Positions 26,029 through 33,794 of a stretch of 64,000 nt of DNA are shown here, piece after piece. Origin of the DNA: Streptomyces mirabilis. Lineage in GTDB: Bacteria > Actinomycetota > Actinomycetes > Streptomycetales > Streptomycetaceae. Positions within the stretch are counted from its first letter, which is position 1. The number at the start of each line of letters is the position of its first letter. The notes under the pieces are model-generated. The model did no database searches. It saw nothing but the letters and a program-made list of their open reading frames with translations, and was not told the DNA's origin. The position numbers and the translations under genes were made by a program. The stretch spans positions 4,154,001 to 4,218,000 of the forward strand of contig NZ_JBCJKP010000001.1 in assembly GCF_039503195.1 (NCBI RefSeq), written 5' to 3'.

Positions 26029-26064
26029 TCGGCTGACGTCACTCGCTCGGCCGACGTCGCTCCA
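26029..26064. repeat. 18-bp direct repeat with GACGTC cores
   Basis: TCGGCTGACGTCACTCGC (26029-26046) is followed directly by TCGGCCGACGTCGCTCCA (26047-26064). The rest of the gap 25932-26194 shows only GC-rich spacer and, near 26180, the GGGAG site of the next gene. Confidence 0.5.
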
Positions 26065-26194
26065 CTGGGCAAACCCCAGGTGTCCCAGATGACGCCCCGG
26101 TGAAATCAATCGCAAGGATCCGAGCACCCCCGGCACCCCGGGAACGCGCCCGCCACCATGGCCCTCCCAGCCCCTTCTTCCGCGGGAGTCGACC

Positions 26195-27772
26195 GTGAAC
26201 GGTTCCTGGCAACTCGCGTTCGCCGTACTGGGCTTGGCCCTCCCCGGGATCGCGGCGCTCTGGGAGTTCGTCCTCGTCGGCGGCAAACGGCTCGGCTACC
26301 GGGTCCAGATGGACACGACCGCCCGGGACGAACGCGCCTTGCCGTACGCCGGGGTGCTTCAGCAGATGCAGCGGACCAACGGCGGGCCGCTGCGTGACCC
26401 GTCGTTCGTGCTGCTGCGGATCGAGAACAGCGGCTGGGCCCCCATCGTGGAGCACAGCTACCTGGCGCCCGACCGGGGCCACGCGGGCATCCAGGTCAAG
26501 TGCCGGGGCCGCCGCGTCGTCGGCATGGTCGTGACCGAACTCAGCCGCAACGAGCTGCGCGGCTTCTTCACGCCGAGCAGCGACGACCAGCACCCCACAC
26601 CGCACGTCCCCGGCCTCGGGGTCACCGACGGCGTCATCGAACTGCCCAAGGTGAAACTGAACCGCGGCGACCACTACAAGGTGCTGGCGGTCCTGGAACG
26701 CGAGGAGAGCTTCACGGACGACGAGTTCCCCGAGCCCGAGGTCGTCGCGAGCATCGTGGGCGGAGTACGCCGCGGGAAGATCAAGAAGACCGAGTACTAC
26801 CCGTTCGCCTCGAAGCCGGTCAGGTGGGTGCTCGCCCTCCTCGTCATGGTCAGCGCCGTCCAGTCCATCCTCACGTTCACCAGGCACGATGCCACGGCCG
26901 CACCACTGGACTGCGCCACGGGGACGCTCACCCTGTCCGGTTCCACCGCGTTCGCGCCAGTGCTCCAGGAGGCGGCGAGGCAATACCACAGGACCTGCCC
27001 CGACGCCTTCATACCCATCACCAACGACACGTTCCACGGCAGCGTGTCGGGGCTCGACGCCCTCGCCGCGGCGGGCCGGAAGGCCAAACCGACGGGCAGC
27101 CAGGGCCTGGGCGACCGGCTGGCGTTCAGCGACGGACCCAAGAGCGACGGCCGTCCGCAACTGCTCCCCAGACCCGTCGCCCTGTCCCTGTTCGCCCTGG
27201 TCGTCAACAAGGACGCCGGCGTCCAGGACCTGTCCCTGAAACAGATCAGGAACATCTACGTCGGAAAGATCACCAACTGGAGCCAGGTGAAGGGCAACAA
27301 CGTGCCCATCCACCTCGTCAGCCGCAACCCCGGCTCGGGCACCCGGACCACACTGGAACACCAAGTGCTGGACGAAAAGCCCCTGTTGGCCGTCACCGCG
27401 AACGACTGCACGGCACTGGACGAGAACAAGCCCGGCCGCTGCGAGGTCAGCGACACGGAGACCCTCCTCCGCACCGTGGCCTCAACACACGGAGCCCTCG
27501 GCCACAGCGAGGTCCGCGCCGCCACCGCACACGACGACGTCCAGCAGATTCGCATCGACGGCTACCCGGCCACCCTTGAAGGCGCGGACGAGGGCGCCTA
27601 CCCGTACTGGCAGACCGAGTACGCCTACACCTACGGAGAGCCGCCCGCGAACTCCCTCGCCGCGGGATTCCTGCGCTACCTCGCCAACGAGGTCGGCAAG
27701 GACATCATCCGCTCCCACGGAGACCGCCCCTGCGCCGAACTGGCCAAGCCATTGCTTTGCCAGCCCAGTTAG
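26195..27772 (+). CDS. Membrane-tethered PstS-like substrate-binding protein
   Basis: A 525-aa protein with an unusual layout. Helix 1 is at about residues 6-27; a domain of about 180 residues follows (VLLRIENSGWAPIVEHSYL; likely cytosolic because a second helix follows); helix 2 is at about 209-230; then an extracytoplasmic phosphate-binding-protein-like domain (LTLSGSTAFAPVLQEAARQY, LRNIYVGKITNWSQV-like QIRNIYVGKITNW, RNPGSGTRTT). Start GTG 26195 with GGGAG ahead. PstS normally is a lipoprotein beside pstCAB; here there is no transporter. It might be a sensor. It lies just outside the defence island. Confidence 0.75.
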   Translation: MNGSWQLAFAVLGLALPGIAALWEFVLVGGKRLGYRVQMDTTARDERALPYAGVLQQMQRTNGGPLRDPSFVLLRIENSGWAPIVEHSYLAPDRGHAGIQVKCRGRRVVGMVVTELSRNELRGFFTPSSDDQHPTPHVPGLGVTDGVIELPKVKLNRGDHYKVLAVLEREESFTDDEFPEPEVVASIVGGVRRGKIKKTEYYPFASKPVRWVLALLVMVSAVQSILTFTRHDATAAPLDCATGTLTLSGSTAFAPVLQEAARQYHRTCPDAFIPITNDTFHGSVSGLDALAAAGRKAKPTGSQGLGDRLAFSDGPKSDGRPQLLPRPVALSLFALVVNKDAGVQDLSLKQIRNIYVGKITNWSQVKGNNVPIHLVSRNPGSGTRTTLEHQVLDEKPLLAVTANDCTALDENKPGRCEVSDTETLLRTVASTHGALGHSEVRAATAHDDVQQIRIDGYPATLEGADEGAYPYWQTEYAYTYGEPPANSLAAGFLRYLANEVGKDIIRSHGDRPCAELAKPLLCQPS

Positions 27773-27845
27773 CCTCGGGTAAAGAGTCGGCCGCCGCAGC
27801 AGCGGGTCGGCGCGGGTCCTGAAGCGCATGGCACGAACAGCGGTC

Positions 27846-28328
27846 CTACTCGCGTGTTCCTCCTTCTGACCACAACACTCGGACTGGGACCCCGTTCCGT
27901 TCGGCGTACGCCACCACATCCGCAGTGCCCCCGTACCCCCACGCCGGTTTCCCGTCCCAGACAGCGAACAGTTCCTCGGCCAAGCCCACCAGGATCTCGC
28001 TGCCCGCCATGTGCGCGTCCGAGTCCGACGCCGTCCTGCCCGTGTGGTGCACCCGTGCCGCACGACGCATCAACTCGTCGTAGACCGGCCAGTGACTTTC
28101 CGAGAGACCTTCGCGGTACTGCTCAGCGGGAACGACGACTTCTAGCTCTCCGCCATGCTTCAGCACGGCCTCCGCGAACCATGCGTCCGGGCCATCCGCG
28201 ATGCACGAGACCCCCACCAATTCAGCGGCATCGATTTCGCGAACAGCCGCTTCGAGAAGCTGGCGAACCTGCTGCTCAACATCTCGGCTCAGACCCCGAT
28301 GCCCGGTGATCCCGACACGAATGGACGT
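27846..28328 (-). CDS. Small Rossmann-like (SLOG/nucleotide-binding-like) protein without a normal start codon
   Basis: About 160 residues: SIRVGITGHRGLSRDVEQQV, then GVSCIADGPDAWFAEAVL, VVVPAEQYREG, ARVHHTGRTASDSDAHMAG, and ELFAVWDGKPAWGYGGTADV. The order of a GxTGHR loop, a Gly-rich A-D-G-P segment and a late VWDG is like nucleotide-binding SLOG-type Rossmann proteins, but I cannot name the family. The conserved start position reads ACG-TCC-ATT (28328-28320) after GGAGGGGG; no ATG, GTG or TTG is in frame there. A two-base loss of a GTG would explain it. The first usable in-frame start (GTG 28220) would delete the glycine loop. Confidence 0.55.
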   Translation of the reverse strand, partial: TSIRVGITGHRGLSRDVEQQVRQLLEAAVREIDAAELVGVSCIADGPDAWFAEAVLKHGGELEVVVPAEQYREGLSESHWPVYDELMRRAARVHHTGRTASDSDAHMAGSEILVGLAEELFAVWDGKPAWGYGGTADVVAYAERNGVPVRVLWSEGGTRE

Positions 28329-28388
28329 TCCCCCTCCTACAGAGAGACGCCGTGAAGGCGTTCATCGAAGCCGGACCGCACCCGTCCC

Positions 28389-28963
28389 CTGCACGACCCG
28401 GCGAACCTGCATGCGGCCCGCGCACGCGTCATGGTCGTGAAGAAGAACAAGTCGGTCCTGGAGAATCTGGTCAAGGACCTCAAGAAGATGGGCCCGATCC
28501 TCGGCGAGATACCGGCCCTGATCATCGACGACGAGTCGGACCAGGCTTCGGTGAACACGACGGACCCGAAGAAGTGGGAGGACGGCAAGGTCACCCGCAC
28601 GGCGATCAACGGCCAGATCAGCAAGCTCCTCAAGCTCCTGCCGCGCGCCCAGTACGTCGGCTACACCGCGACTCCCTTCGCCAACGTGTTCATCGACCCG
28701 GGCGACGAGGAGGACCTTGGGCGATCGCCTCCAGGAAGCCCTCGACGCCTTCGTCCTCACGGGCGCTCTGAAGCTCTACCGCGCCGACCACGGCGTCACC
28801 TCCGACCTCCGACCCCTTCCGTCACCACACGATGCTGGTGCACGAATCGGTCCGCATGGCCGAACACGCCGCACTCGCCCTGCGCATCAGCAGCTGGTTC
28901 CGCGCGGTCGACTCGAGCCGGCAGGATGCAGTGGTCATCGACCGAGACGACGTACGTTCTTGA
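28389..28963 (+). pseudogene. Z1-domain protein remnant
   Basis: The fragment LHDPANLHAARARVMVVKKN continues through LIIDDESDQASVNT and YVGYTATPFANVFIDP, which resemble helicase motifs II and III of Z1-domain proteins (partners of MutL-like ATPases, Vsr and C5 methylases in restriction-type operons). After about 28720 the frame changes (DRLQEALDAFVLTGALKLYR) and again after SDLR to FRHHTMLVHESVRMAEHAAL. The N-terminus with the Walker A motif is missing. The gene is clearly dead. It sits immediately upstream of vsr, the place a Z1 gene has in such operons. Confidence 0.75.
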
Positions 28964-28975
28964 GGCTCGACAGCA

Positions 28976-29419
28976 GTGGACAACGTAAGGCCCTCCTCTC
29001 CCGGCGTCTCCGCACGCATGTCCCGACAGGCCAGCAAGGACACGAGCGCCGAACTGGCCGTACGGCAATTGCTGCACGCGGCGGGCCTGCGCTATCGCGT
29101 GGAGTACCCCGTGCCGGGCATGGCGCGGCGGCGCATCGACGTGGCCTTCACCCGGGCCAAGGTGGCCGTTCTGATCGACGGGTGCTTCTGGCACGGGTGC
29201 CCCGAGCACGCGACGCAGCCGAAGTCGAACGCAGAGTGGTGGCGGCACAAGCTGGACCGCAACATGGCGCGTGACGCGGAGACCACCGAGCACCTCGTGG
29301 CCGCCGGGTGGGAGGTCCTGCGGTTCTGGGAGCATGAAGCGCCGGAGGATGTGGCCCTGCGCGTCGCGGCGGCGGTGACGCGACGCAGAGCCCAACGGGG
29401 ACGGGGGACGAATCGATGA
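28976..29419 (+). CDS. vsr: Very short patch repair endonuclease (Vsr)
   Basis: A 147-aa strand-specific endonuclease that nicks beside T:G mismatches created by deamination of 5-methylcytosine. Catalytic Asp55 lies in RRRIDVAF. The zinc/active-site cluster CFWHGCPEH spans residues 70-78, with DGCFWHGC as in characterised Vsr. The late segment EVLRFWEHEAPEDVA is typical. Start GTG 28976 with GAGG about ten bases ahead. It overlaps the following methyltransferase-like gene by four bases (ATGA), so the two are co-translated, as expected for Vsr and a cytosine methylase. Confidence 0.92.
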   Translation: MDNVRPSSPGVSARMSRQASKDTSAELAVRQLLHAAGLRYRVEYPVPGMARRRIDVAFTRAKVAVLIDGCFWHGCPEHATQPKSNAEWWRHKLDRNMARDAETTEHLVAAGWEVLRFWEHEAPEDVALRVAAAVTRRRAQRGRGTNR

Positions 29420-30387
29420 GCGGGCTGACCTTTGTGGACGTGTGCTCCGGGGCGGGTGGACTGGCCCTGGGACTGGAGCAGGCCGGCTTCGAGCCGACAC
29501 TGCTCCTGGACGAGGACGCCGATGCTTGCCGGACCCTACGGGCCAACCGACCGCACTGGAACGTGCTTCAAGGGGACCTTCTGGACCTCGACCCGAGCGA
29601 GCACCCGGAGAGCTATGACGTGGACCTGCTGTCCGCGGGACTGCCGCGGGTGAAGTCCAATGCCACTGCCGCACGGACCGAGTCGGGAGAGGAGGAGCGG
29701 CTGCTGAAGGCCGCCGTCTACCTCGCCCACGCGGTCAAGCCTCGGGCCATGGTCGTCGAGAACGTGCCCGCCCTCGCGGACTCCGACAGGTTCCACGACT
29801 TCCGCGAGTTCGCCCGCGCCGAACTGGAGCATCTCGGTTACGAGTTCAGCTGGTTCGTCCTCAACGCCGCCGACTTCGGAGTGCCGCAGGACCGCAAGCA
29901 GGGAGTGCTGGTGGCGCTCAAGAAGCGGTGGTTCCCGGCCTTTCGGCCGCCCTCTGGGACCGTGACGGATCATGTGTCGGCCGGCGAAGCCCTGGCACCC
30001 TCCATGCGGTCGCGTGGCTGGAAAGACGCCGACCGATGGGCGGCCCAAGCGGCCACCGTGGCTCCGACGCTGGTCGGCGGGTCGAAGAATCGCGGTGGGG
30101 CCGACCTGGGCCCGTCCGGAACCAAGCGGAAGTGGGAGAAAATGGGGGTGAACGGCCACTCGCTGGGCGATGAGATCCCCGGACGGGACTTCACGTGGAC
30201 GCCGGAACTCGGCAAGGACCATATGGTGCGGCTCACGGTGGACCAGACAGCCCTGCTCCAGAGCTTCCCGAAGGACTGGGAGATCACCGGAAAGAAGACG
30301 GCCCGCTACCGGCAGGTCGGCCACGCCTCTCCGCCGCCGGTGGGCGAGGCACTGGGCTTGGCCATAGCCCACGCGCTGCGTTCCTGA
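29416..30387 (+). CDS. C5-cytosine methyltransferase homologue lacking the catalytic cysteine
   Basis: A 323-aa protein with the C5-methylase fold. Motif I is FVDVCSGAGGLALGLEQAGF, motif IV position reads LLSAGLPRVKS where PPCQ is expected, motif VI is VVENVPALA, and motif VIII is QDRKQGVLV where QxRxR is usual. Near the C-terminus QVGHASPPPVGEALG resembles motifs IX-X. The catalytic Cys is replaced (Leu-Pro-Arg), so methyl transfer by the standard covalent mechanism should be impossible. No other sign of decay is seen: the frame is open and codon use normal. It may be a DNA-recognition subunit for the second methylase downstream. Confidence 0.85.
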   Translation: MSGLTFVDVCSGAGGLALGLEQAGFEPTLLLDEDADACRTLRANRPHWNVLQGDLLDLDPSEHPESYDVDLLSAGLPRVKSNATAARTESGEEERLLKAAVYLAHAVKPRAMVVENVPALADSDRFHDFREFARAELEHLGYEFSWFVLNAADFGVPQDRKQGVLVALKKRWFPAFRPPSGTVTDHVSAGEALAPSMRSRGWKDADRWAAQAATVAPTLVGGSKNRGGADLGPSGTKRKWEKMGVNGHSLGDEIPGRDFTWTPELGKDHMVRLTVDQTALLQSFPKDWEITGKKTARYRQVGHASPPPVGEALGLAIAHALRS

Positions 30388-30470
30388 ACGAAGATTTTCC
30401 TGGTCAGGGCAGAAATGGCGGGCGCCAGAAGGTCTGCCTGATACCCGCAAACGCAGGACGCCCGGCCGGC

Positions 30471-30484
30471 TACACTTGCACCCC
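30471..30484 (+). promoter_or_regulatory. Promoter -10 for a leaderless methyltransferase transcript
   Basis: TACACT at 30471-30476 lies eight bases before ATG 30485, with no Shine-Dalgarno between. That spacing puts the transcription start at or next to the A of the start codon. No clear -35 is present. Confidence 0.5.
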
Positions 30485-31725
30485 ATGACCCGAGCACCAC
30501 ATCCGGACGCGGACGCGTTCATGAACGCGAACCAGGATCCACCCGTGATCGTCGATCTCTTCGCGGGGCCGGGTGGCCTGGACATCGCAGCCGAGATGCT
30601 CGGAGTACGCGCTATCGGTGTGGAGTGGGAGAAATCGACCCGCGCGACCCGGCACGCCGCCGGTCTACGCACCACCGAGGTGGGCGACGTGGCGAAGCTG
30701 AACCCGCTCGACCCCGAGGTTCGCTCTGCCCGCGTCCTCACCGGAGGTCCGCCCTGCCAGACCTACTCGGTGGCGGGTAACCGAGAGGGACACAAAGCCC
30801 TCGACGAGGTGCTGGACCTGGCCCAGCTCGTGGGAGACAGCACGACCGTCGGGAAGCTGGAGAAGGCATGGGCGGAGGTGGAGCGGAGAGCCGTCGACCT
30901 GGAATGGGCCGACGAGCGCACCGGACTCGTGCTCCAACCGCTTCGGTGGATCGTCGAGAAGAAGCTCAAGTCCGATCCCTATGAGGTTGTGGTACTGGAG
31001 CAGGTCCCAACCGTCCTCCCCGTATGGAAGAAGTACCGCGAGATCCTTCGCGAGCTCGGGTACGACGCGGATTGCGAGATGCTGCACACCGAGGAATACG
31101 GGGTGCCACAGACACGTCGTCGCGCGGTGCTGATCGCCCGTTACCGGGGGGCTGGCAGAGGCCGCAGCGTCGAGTTCCCGCCGCTGACGCATCAGCGCTA
31201 TCGCAAGGGGGCGAAGCGCCTCTCCGCGGTGGAGGAATCCGAGGTGCAGACACCTGCCCTCCCGCAGAGCCCGCTCTTCGGTGCCCCGGCCTCCCACTCG
31301 GTGAAGCCATGGGTCTCCATGGGCGACGCGCTCAAGGACTCGCGTTCAACGGACTTCGTCGTCCGCTCCAACTACGGGTCGGGGGTGATCCCAAGAAGCG
31401 AGGACTCCGCGCCTCCGACGCGCCGGCGGCCACGGTCACCGGCAAGGTGCGCCGAAACACAGTGCACGACCTCAAGGGCTACAACGCGGACGGTGAGCCC
31501 GAACTGGGTCCGGAACAGGAGCGGTTCACGTTCCGCGAGGCCGGACTGCTGCAGACCTTTCCGGCCGAGTACCCCTGGCGAGGCACCGACGTCGCGCAGC
31601 AGATCGGCAACGCGATCCCGCCGCTCCTGGCCGTGCACGTCCTGTGCACGGCACTGGAGCTGGACGAGAGCCGCAAGGAACGAGCCATCGAGGCGCTGAA
31701 GTCCTGGCGCCCTCCCCACCTGTAG
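30485..31725 (+). pseudogene. C5-cytosine DNA methyltransferase (PCQ motif), single frameshift
   Basis: N-terminal frame: IVDLFAGPGGLDIAAEM (motif I), VLTGGPPCQTYSVAG (motif IV with catalytic Cys), LEQVPTVLPVW (motif VI), PQTRRRAVLIA (motif VIII). At the five-G run 31381-31385 the sequence moves to the next frame, continuing GDPKKRGLRASDAPAATVTG, then LQTFPAEYPW and AQQIGNAIPPLLAV (motifs IX-X), ending at 31725. One extra G restores a protein of about 413 residues. Both halves keep every family motif. It is either a sequencing error or a phase-variable or newly broken gene. As the methylase beside DrmA/DrmB it would be the self-marking enzyme (drmMII-like). Confidence 0.85.
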
Positions 31726-31934
31726 GACTAGGACGAAAGGCGGATCACTCCTCCTCCGGGCCCTCCTCGCTCTCTTCCTTCCTTCGTACGGGCGCGTCCG
31801 CGAAAAGGTCCGCCAGGCGCTCCACCGAATCCTCGGGGGCACGCTCCTCAGCAGGCCCGACGGGAAGAGGGCAGTGTACGGCCAAGCCCCTCTCGCCTGG
31901 CCGGTGTACGTGCCGGCCCCGGACCGCCAGGGCG
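31726..31934 (-). other. Intergenic strip between methyltransferase and drmB with an open acidic frame
   Basis: A minus-strand frame ending at 31745 reads VERLADLFADAPVRRKEESE and overlaps the end of drmB. Its composition is plausible, but no start codon or ribosome site is evident outside drmB. It may be a short downstream gene or a remnant; confidence is low. No terminator hairpin was recognised between the converging genes. Confidence 0.25.
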
Positions 31935-33791
31935 TCAGCGAGTGAAGAAGCCTGGCACTCGACCGTCCGGTGTCCCGACGAGGGCTGCCCGGTCGAGCAG
32001 GATGTTGTTGTTCTCGCAGCTCGTCTCGGGGAGCAGTAGACAGGCATGGCAGGCGGCCACGTTCAGGCTGTCCGCGCCGCTCGACTCGGACTCCATGCAC
32101 AGGGGGTCGTTCGAGCACCAGCTCGCTCTATGCAGGGCAGCCCGGAGCGAGGCTTCGAGACGGTCCGGTTCACCCTGGGCGACGACGCCGCCGAGGCTGC
32201 CGGCGGAGTCGCTGGTGGCCGTGTAGACGAGTACGCCTGCCATGCCTTCCTCGCCGTAGATCCGCTCGCGAAGGGAAGCTGCCGGGTAACCGCCGTCCAG
32301 ACTCCATTCGTTGATCAATATGTGTGCCAGGGCATGCAGAAGGAGAAAACGGGGCGTGGCGGGTGAGGGCGGAACCGGCTTGTCCGAGTCGCCGATACGT
32401 GCTGCCAGCAGCCTCTCGTGATTTTCCCGGATCAGGGTGGCGCGAGCGACTTGCCCCGGTTCCTGCTCCCAGACTCGCAGCCGCTCAGGGTCGAGACGAA
32501 CGAACACCCCTTCACCGCTCACTTCGAAAGCCGGCAGCCAACTCGGCCGGTCCAGTGAGATCGCGGCCTCGCGCAGTGGGGAGTCCGCCGGACTCGGTTC
32601 CTCCACGCGCCGGAACGACTGCAGTGCCCTAACCTCGCGCAGTCGCTTGATCAGCATCACCTGAGCCAAGCCATGGGACGAGAGCAGAGCGCCGATCGGG
32701 GTGGTGGGGGGCTCGCAGACGAACTCCTGCTCCTGGTCCGCGACTTCGGGGTGCGGCGTGGACAGGCTCTGGTACTCGCCCTCGTAGATCTCCTGCCGGT
32801 AGTTGCGTGCGCGCTTGGCAAGCTCCGTTCCATCGGCCGGCTCCGTCGCGGCGGCCTCGGCCGCGCGCCGCCGCTCGACCTCGGCCACCACGTCGTTGCC
32901 GGTGTACTCCGGGTGGTGACGCAGCAGTTTCTGCATGCGCACGTACGCCTGGATCGAGGCGGCATCCTCATGTTTGAAGACTTCGTAGTACGGCGCGACG
33001 AGCTTGGCGATGCCCTGGCTCCACGGGGGGATGGAGAGAGCCGAGTACATGACCGGGAACCACACCGAGGAGGAACCGCGCTGGAGGGTGCGCGGTGGCT
33101 CCTGGCAGCTCACGGCTGGAGCGTCCTTGAGCCAGGGGCTACGGCCGGCGCACCGGATGCCGAGGTCCTTGAGGGCCTGCCGTCGGAACGACCCCTCCAT
33201 GGACACCTCCTCCACCCCGCAACTGCAACCGATCAACACGGCACGCAGCGATGCGGTCGAGCCGTCGGCCCGGAACGTCAGTTGCCCCCCGCAGGCCCCG
33301 GATGTCGTCCGGTTGCCCCTATGGAGCCACTTCCAGTAGGGGAAGTCCTCCAGATGGCCGTGCGTGCACGCGATCACGAAGCGGGACGGGACCAGGTTCT
33401 CCTGACAGGTCGAGCACTCGGCCCGGCCGGCGGGCGAGTTGAACTTGCGGAAGGGCTGCAGTTGATGGCAGTTGGGGCATGAGTACATCTCCGGGAAGCG
33501 CACTGCCCGTACGCCGTCCCGGGCCTTGTCGGGATCGGGAGCCGGTGGCATCCGGAAGCCGGAGACGCCCAACTGCCAGGCCAGACGGGGCTCCGAGATG
33601 ACGGGAGCCTCGGAGATGTCCCACGAGTCGATGCCGCGGACGAGGAAGGACTCGTTCTCCACCGCGATCATGGCTCCGACACCGTACGTCGTGATGAGCT
33701 GGGCCCGGCGGATCTCTCCGAGCTTGCGGGCGGTACGGGCCGGGGTCGACGGGAGGCCGCGGCGACGAGTGCGAGGCGGGACGGGGCTCAT
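31935..33791 (-). CDS. drmB: DISARM protein DrmB (DUF1998 domain)
   Basis: A 618-aa protein. Start ATG 33791, three bases after the drmA stop. Visible features: an N-terminal helix (LGEIRRAQLITTYGVGAMIA), zinc-type cysteines in YSCPNCHQLQPF and AECSTCQENLVP, RFVIACTHGHLEDFPYWKW (a DrmB hallmark), more Cys in IGCSCGVEE, LQRGSSSVWFPVMYSALSIP, and the C-terminal DUF1998 region FLLLHALAHILINEWSLDGG with CSNDPLCMES and ACHACLLLPETSCE. In DISARM, DrmA and DrmB form the complex that recognises and blocks incoming phage DNA. A dead second drmB lies at 48735-49867. Confidence 0.92.
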   Translation of the reverse strand: MSPVPPRTRRRGLPSTPARTARKLGEIRRAQLITTYGVGAMIAVENESFLVRGIDSWDISEAPVISEPRLAWQLGVSGFRMPPAPDPDKARDGVRAVRFPEMYSCPNCHQLQPFRKFNSPAGRAECSTCQENLVPSRFVIACTHGHLEDFPYWKWLHRGNRTTSGACGGQLTFRADGSTASLRAVLIGCSCGVEEVSMEGSFRRQALKDLGIRCAGRSPWLKDAPAVSCQEPPRTLQRGSSSVWFPVMYSALSIPPWSQGIAKLVAPYYEVFKHEDAASIQAYVRMQKLLRHHPEYTGNDVVAEVERRRAAEAAATEPADGTELAKRARNYRQEIYEGEYQSLSTPHPEVADQEQEFVCEPPTTPIGALLSSHGLAQVMLIKRLREVRALQSFRRVEEPSPADSPLREAAISLDRPSWLPAFEVSGEGVFVRLDPERLRVWEQEPGQVARATLIRENHERLLAARIGDSDKPVPPSPATPRFLLLHALAHILINEWSLDGGYPAASLRERIYGEEGMAGVLVYTATSDSAGSLGGVVAQGEPDRLEASLRAALHRASWCSNDPLCMESESSGADSLNVAACHACLLLPETSCENNNILLDRAALVGTPDGRVPGFFTR

Positions 33792-33794
33792 GCT

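Noticed and set aside
28976..31725. Complete classic restriction-modification system
   Set aside because: There is Vsr and methylase genes but no restriction endonuclease gene in this run; the only other nearby piece is the dead Z1 fragment.
31745..32047. Minus-strand 100-codon gene overlapping the end of drmB
   Set aside because: Its start and first third lie within drmB in another frame and no ribosome site is visible; kept only as a low-confidence strip.
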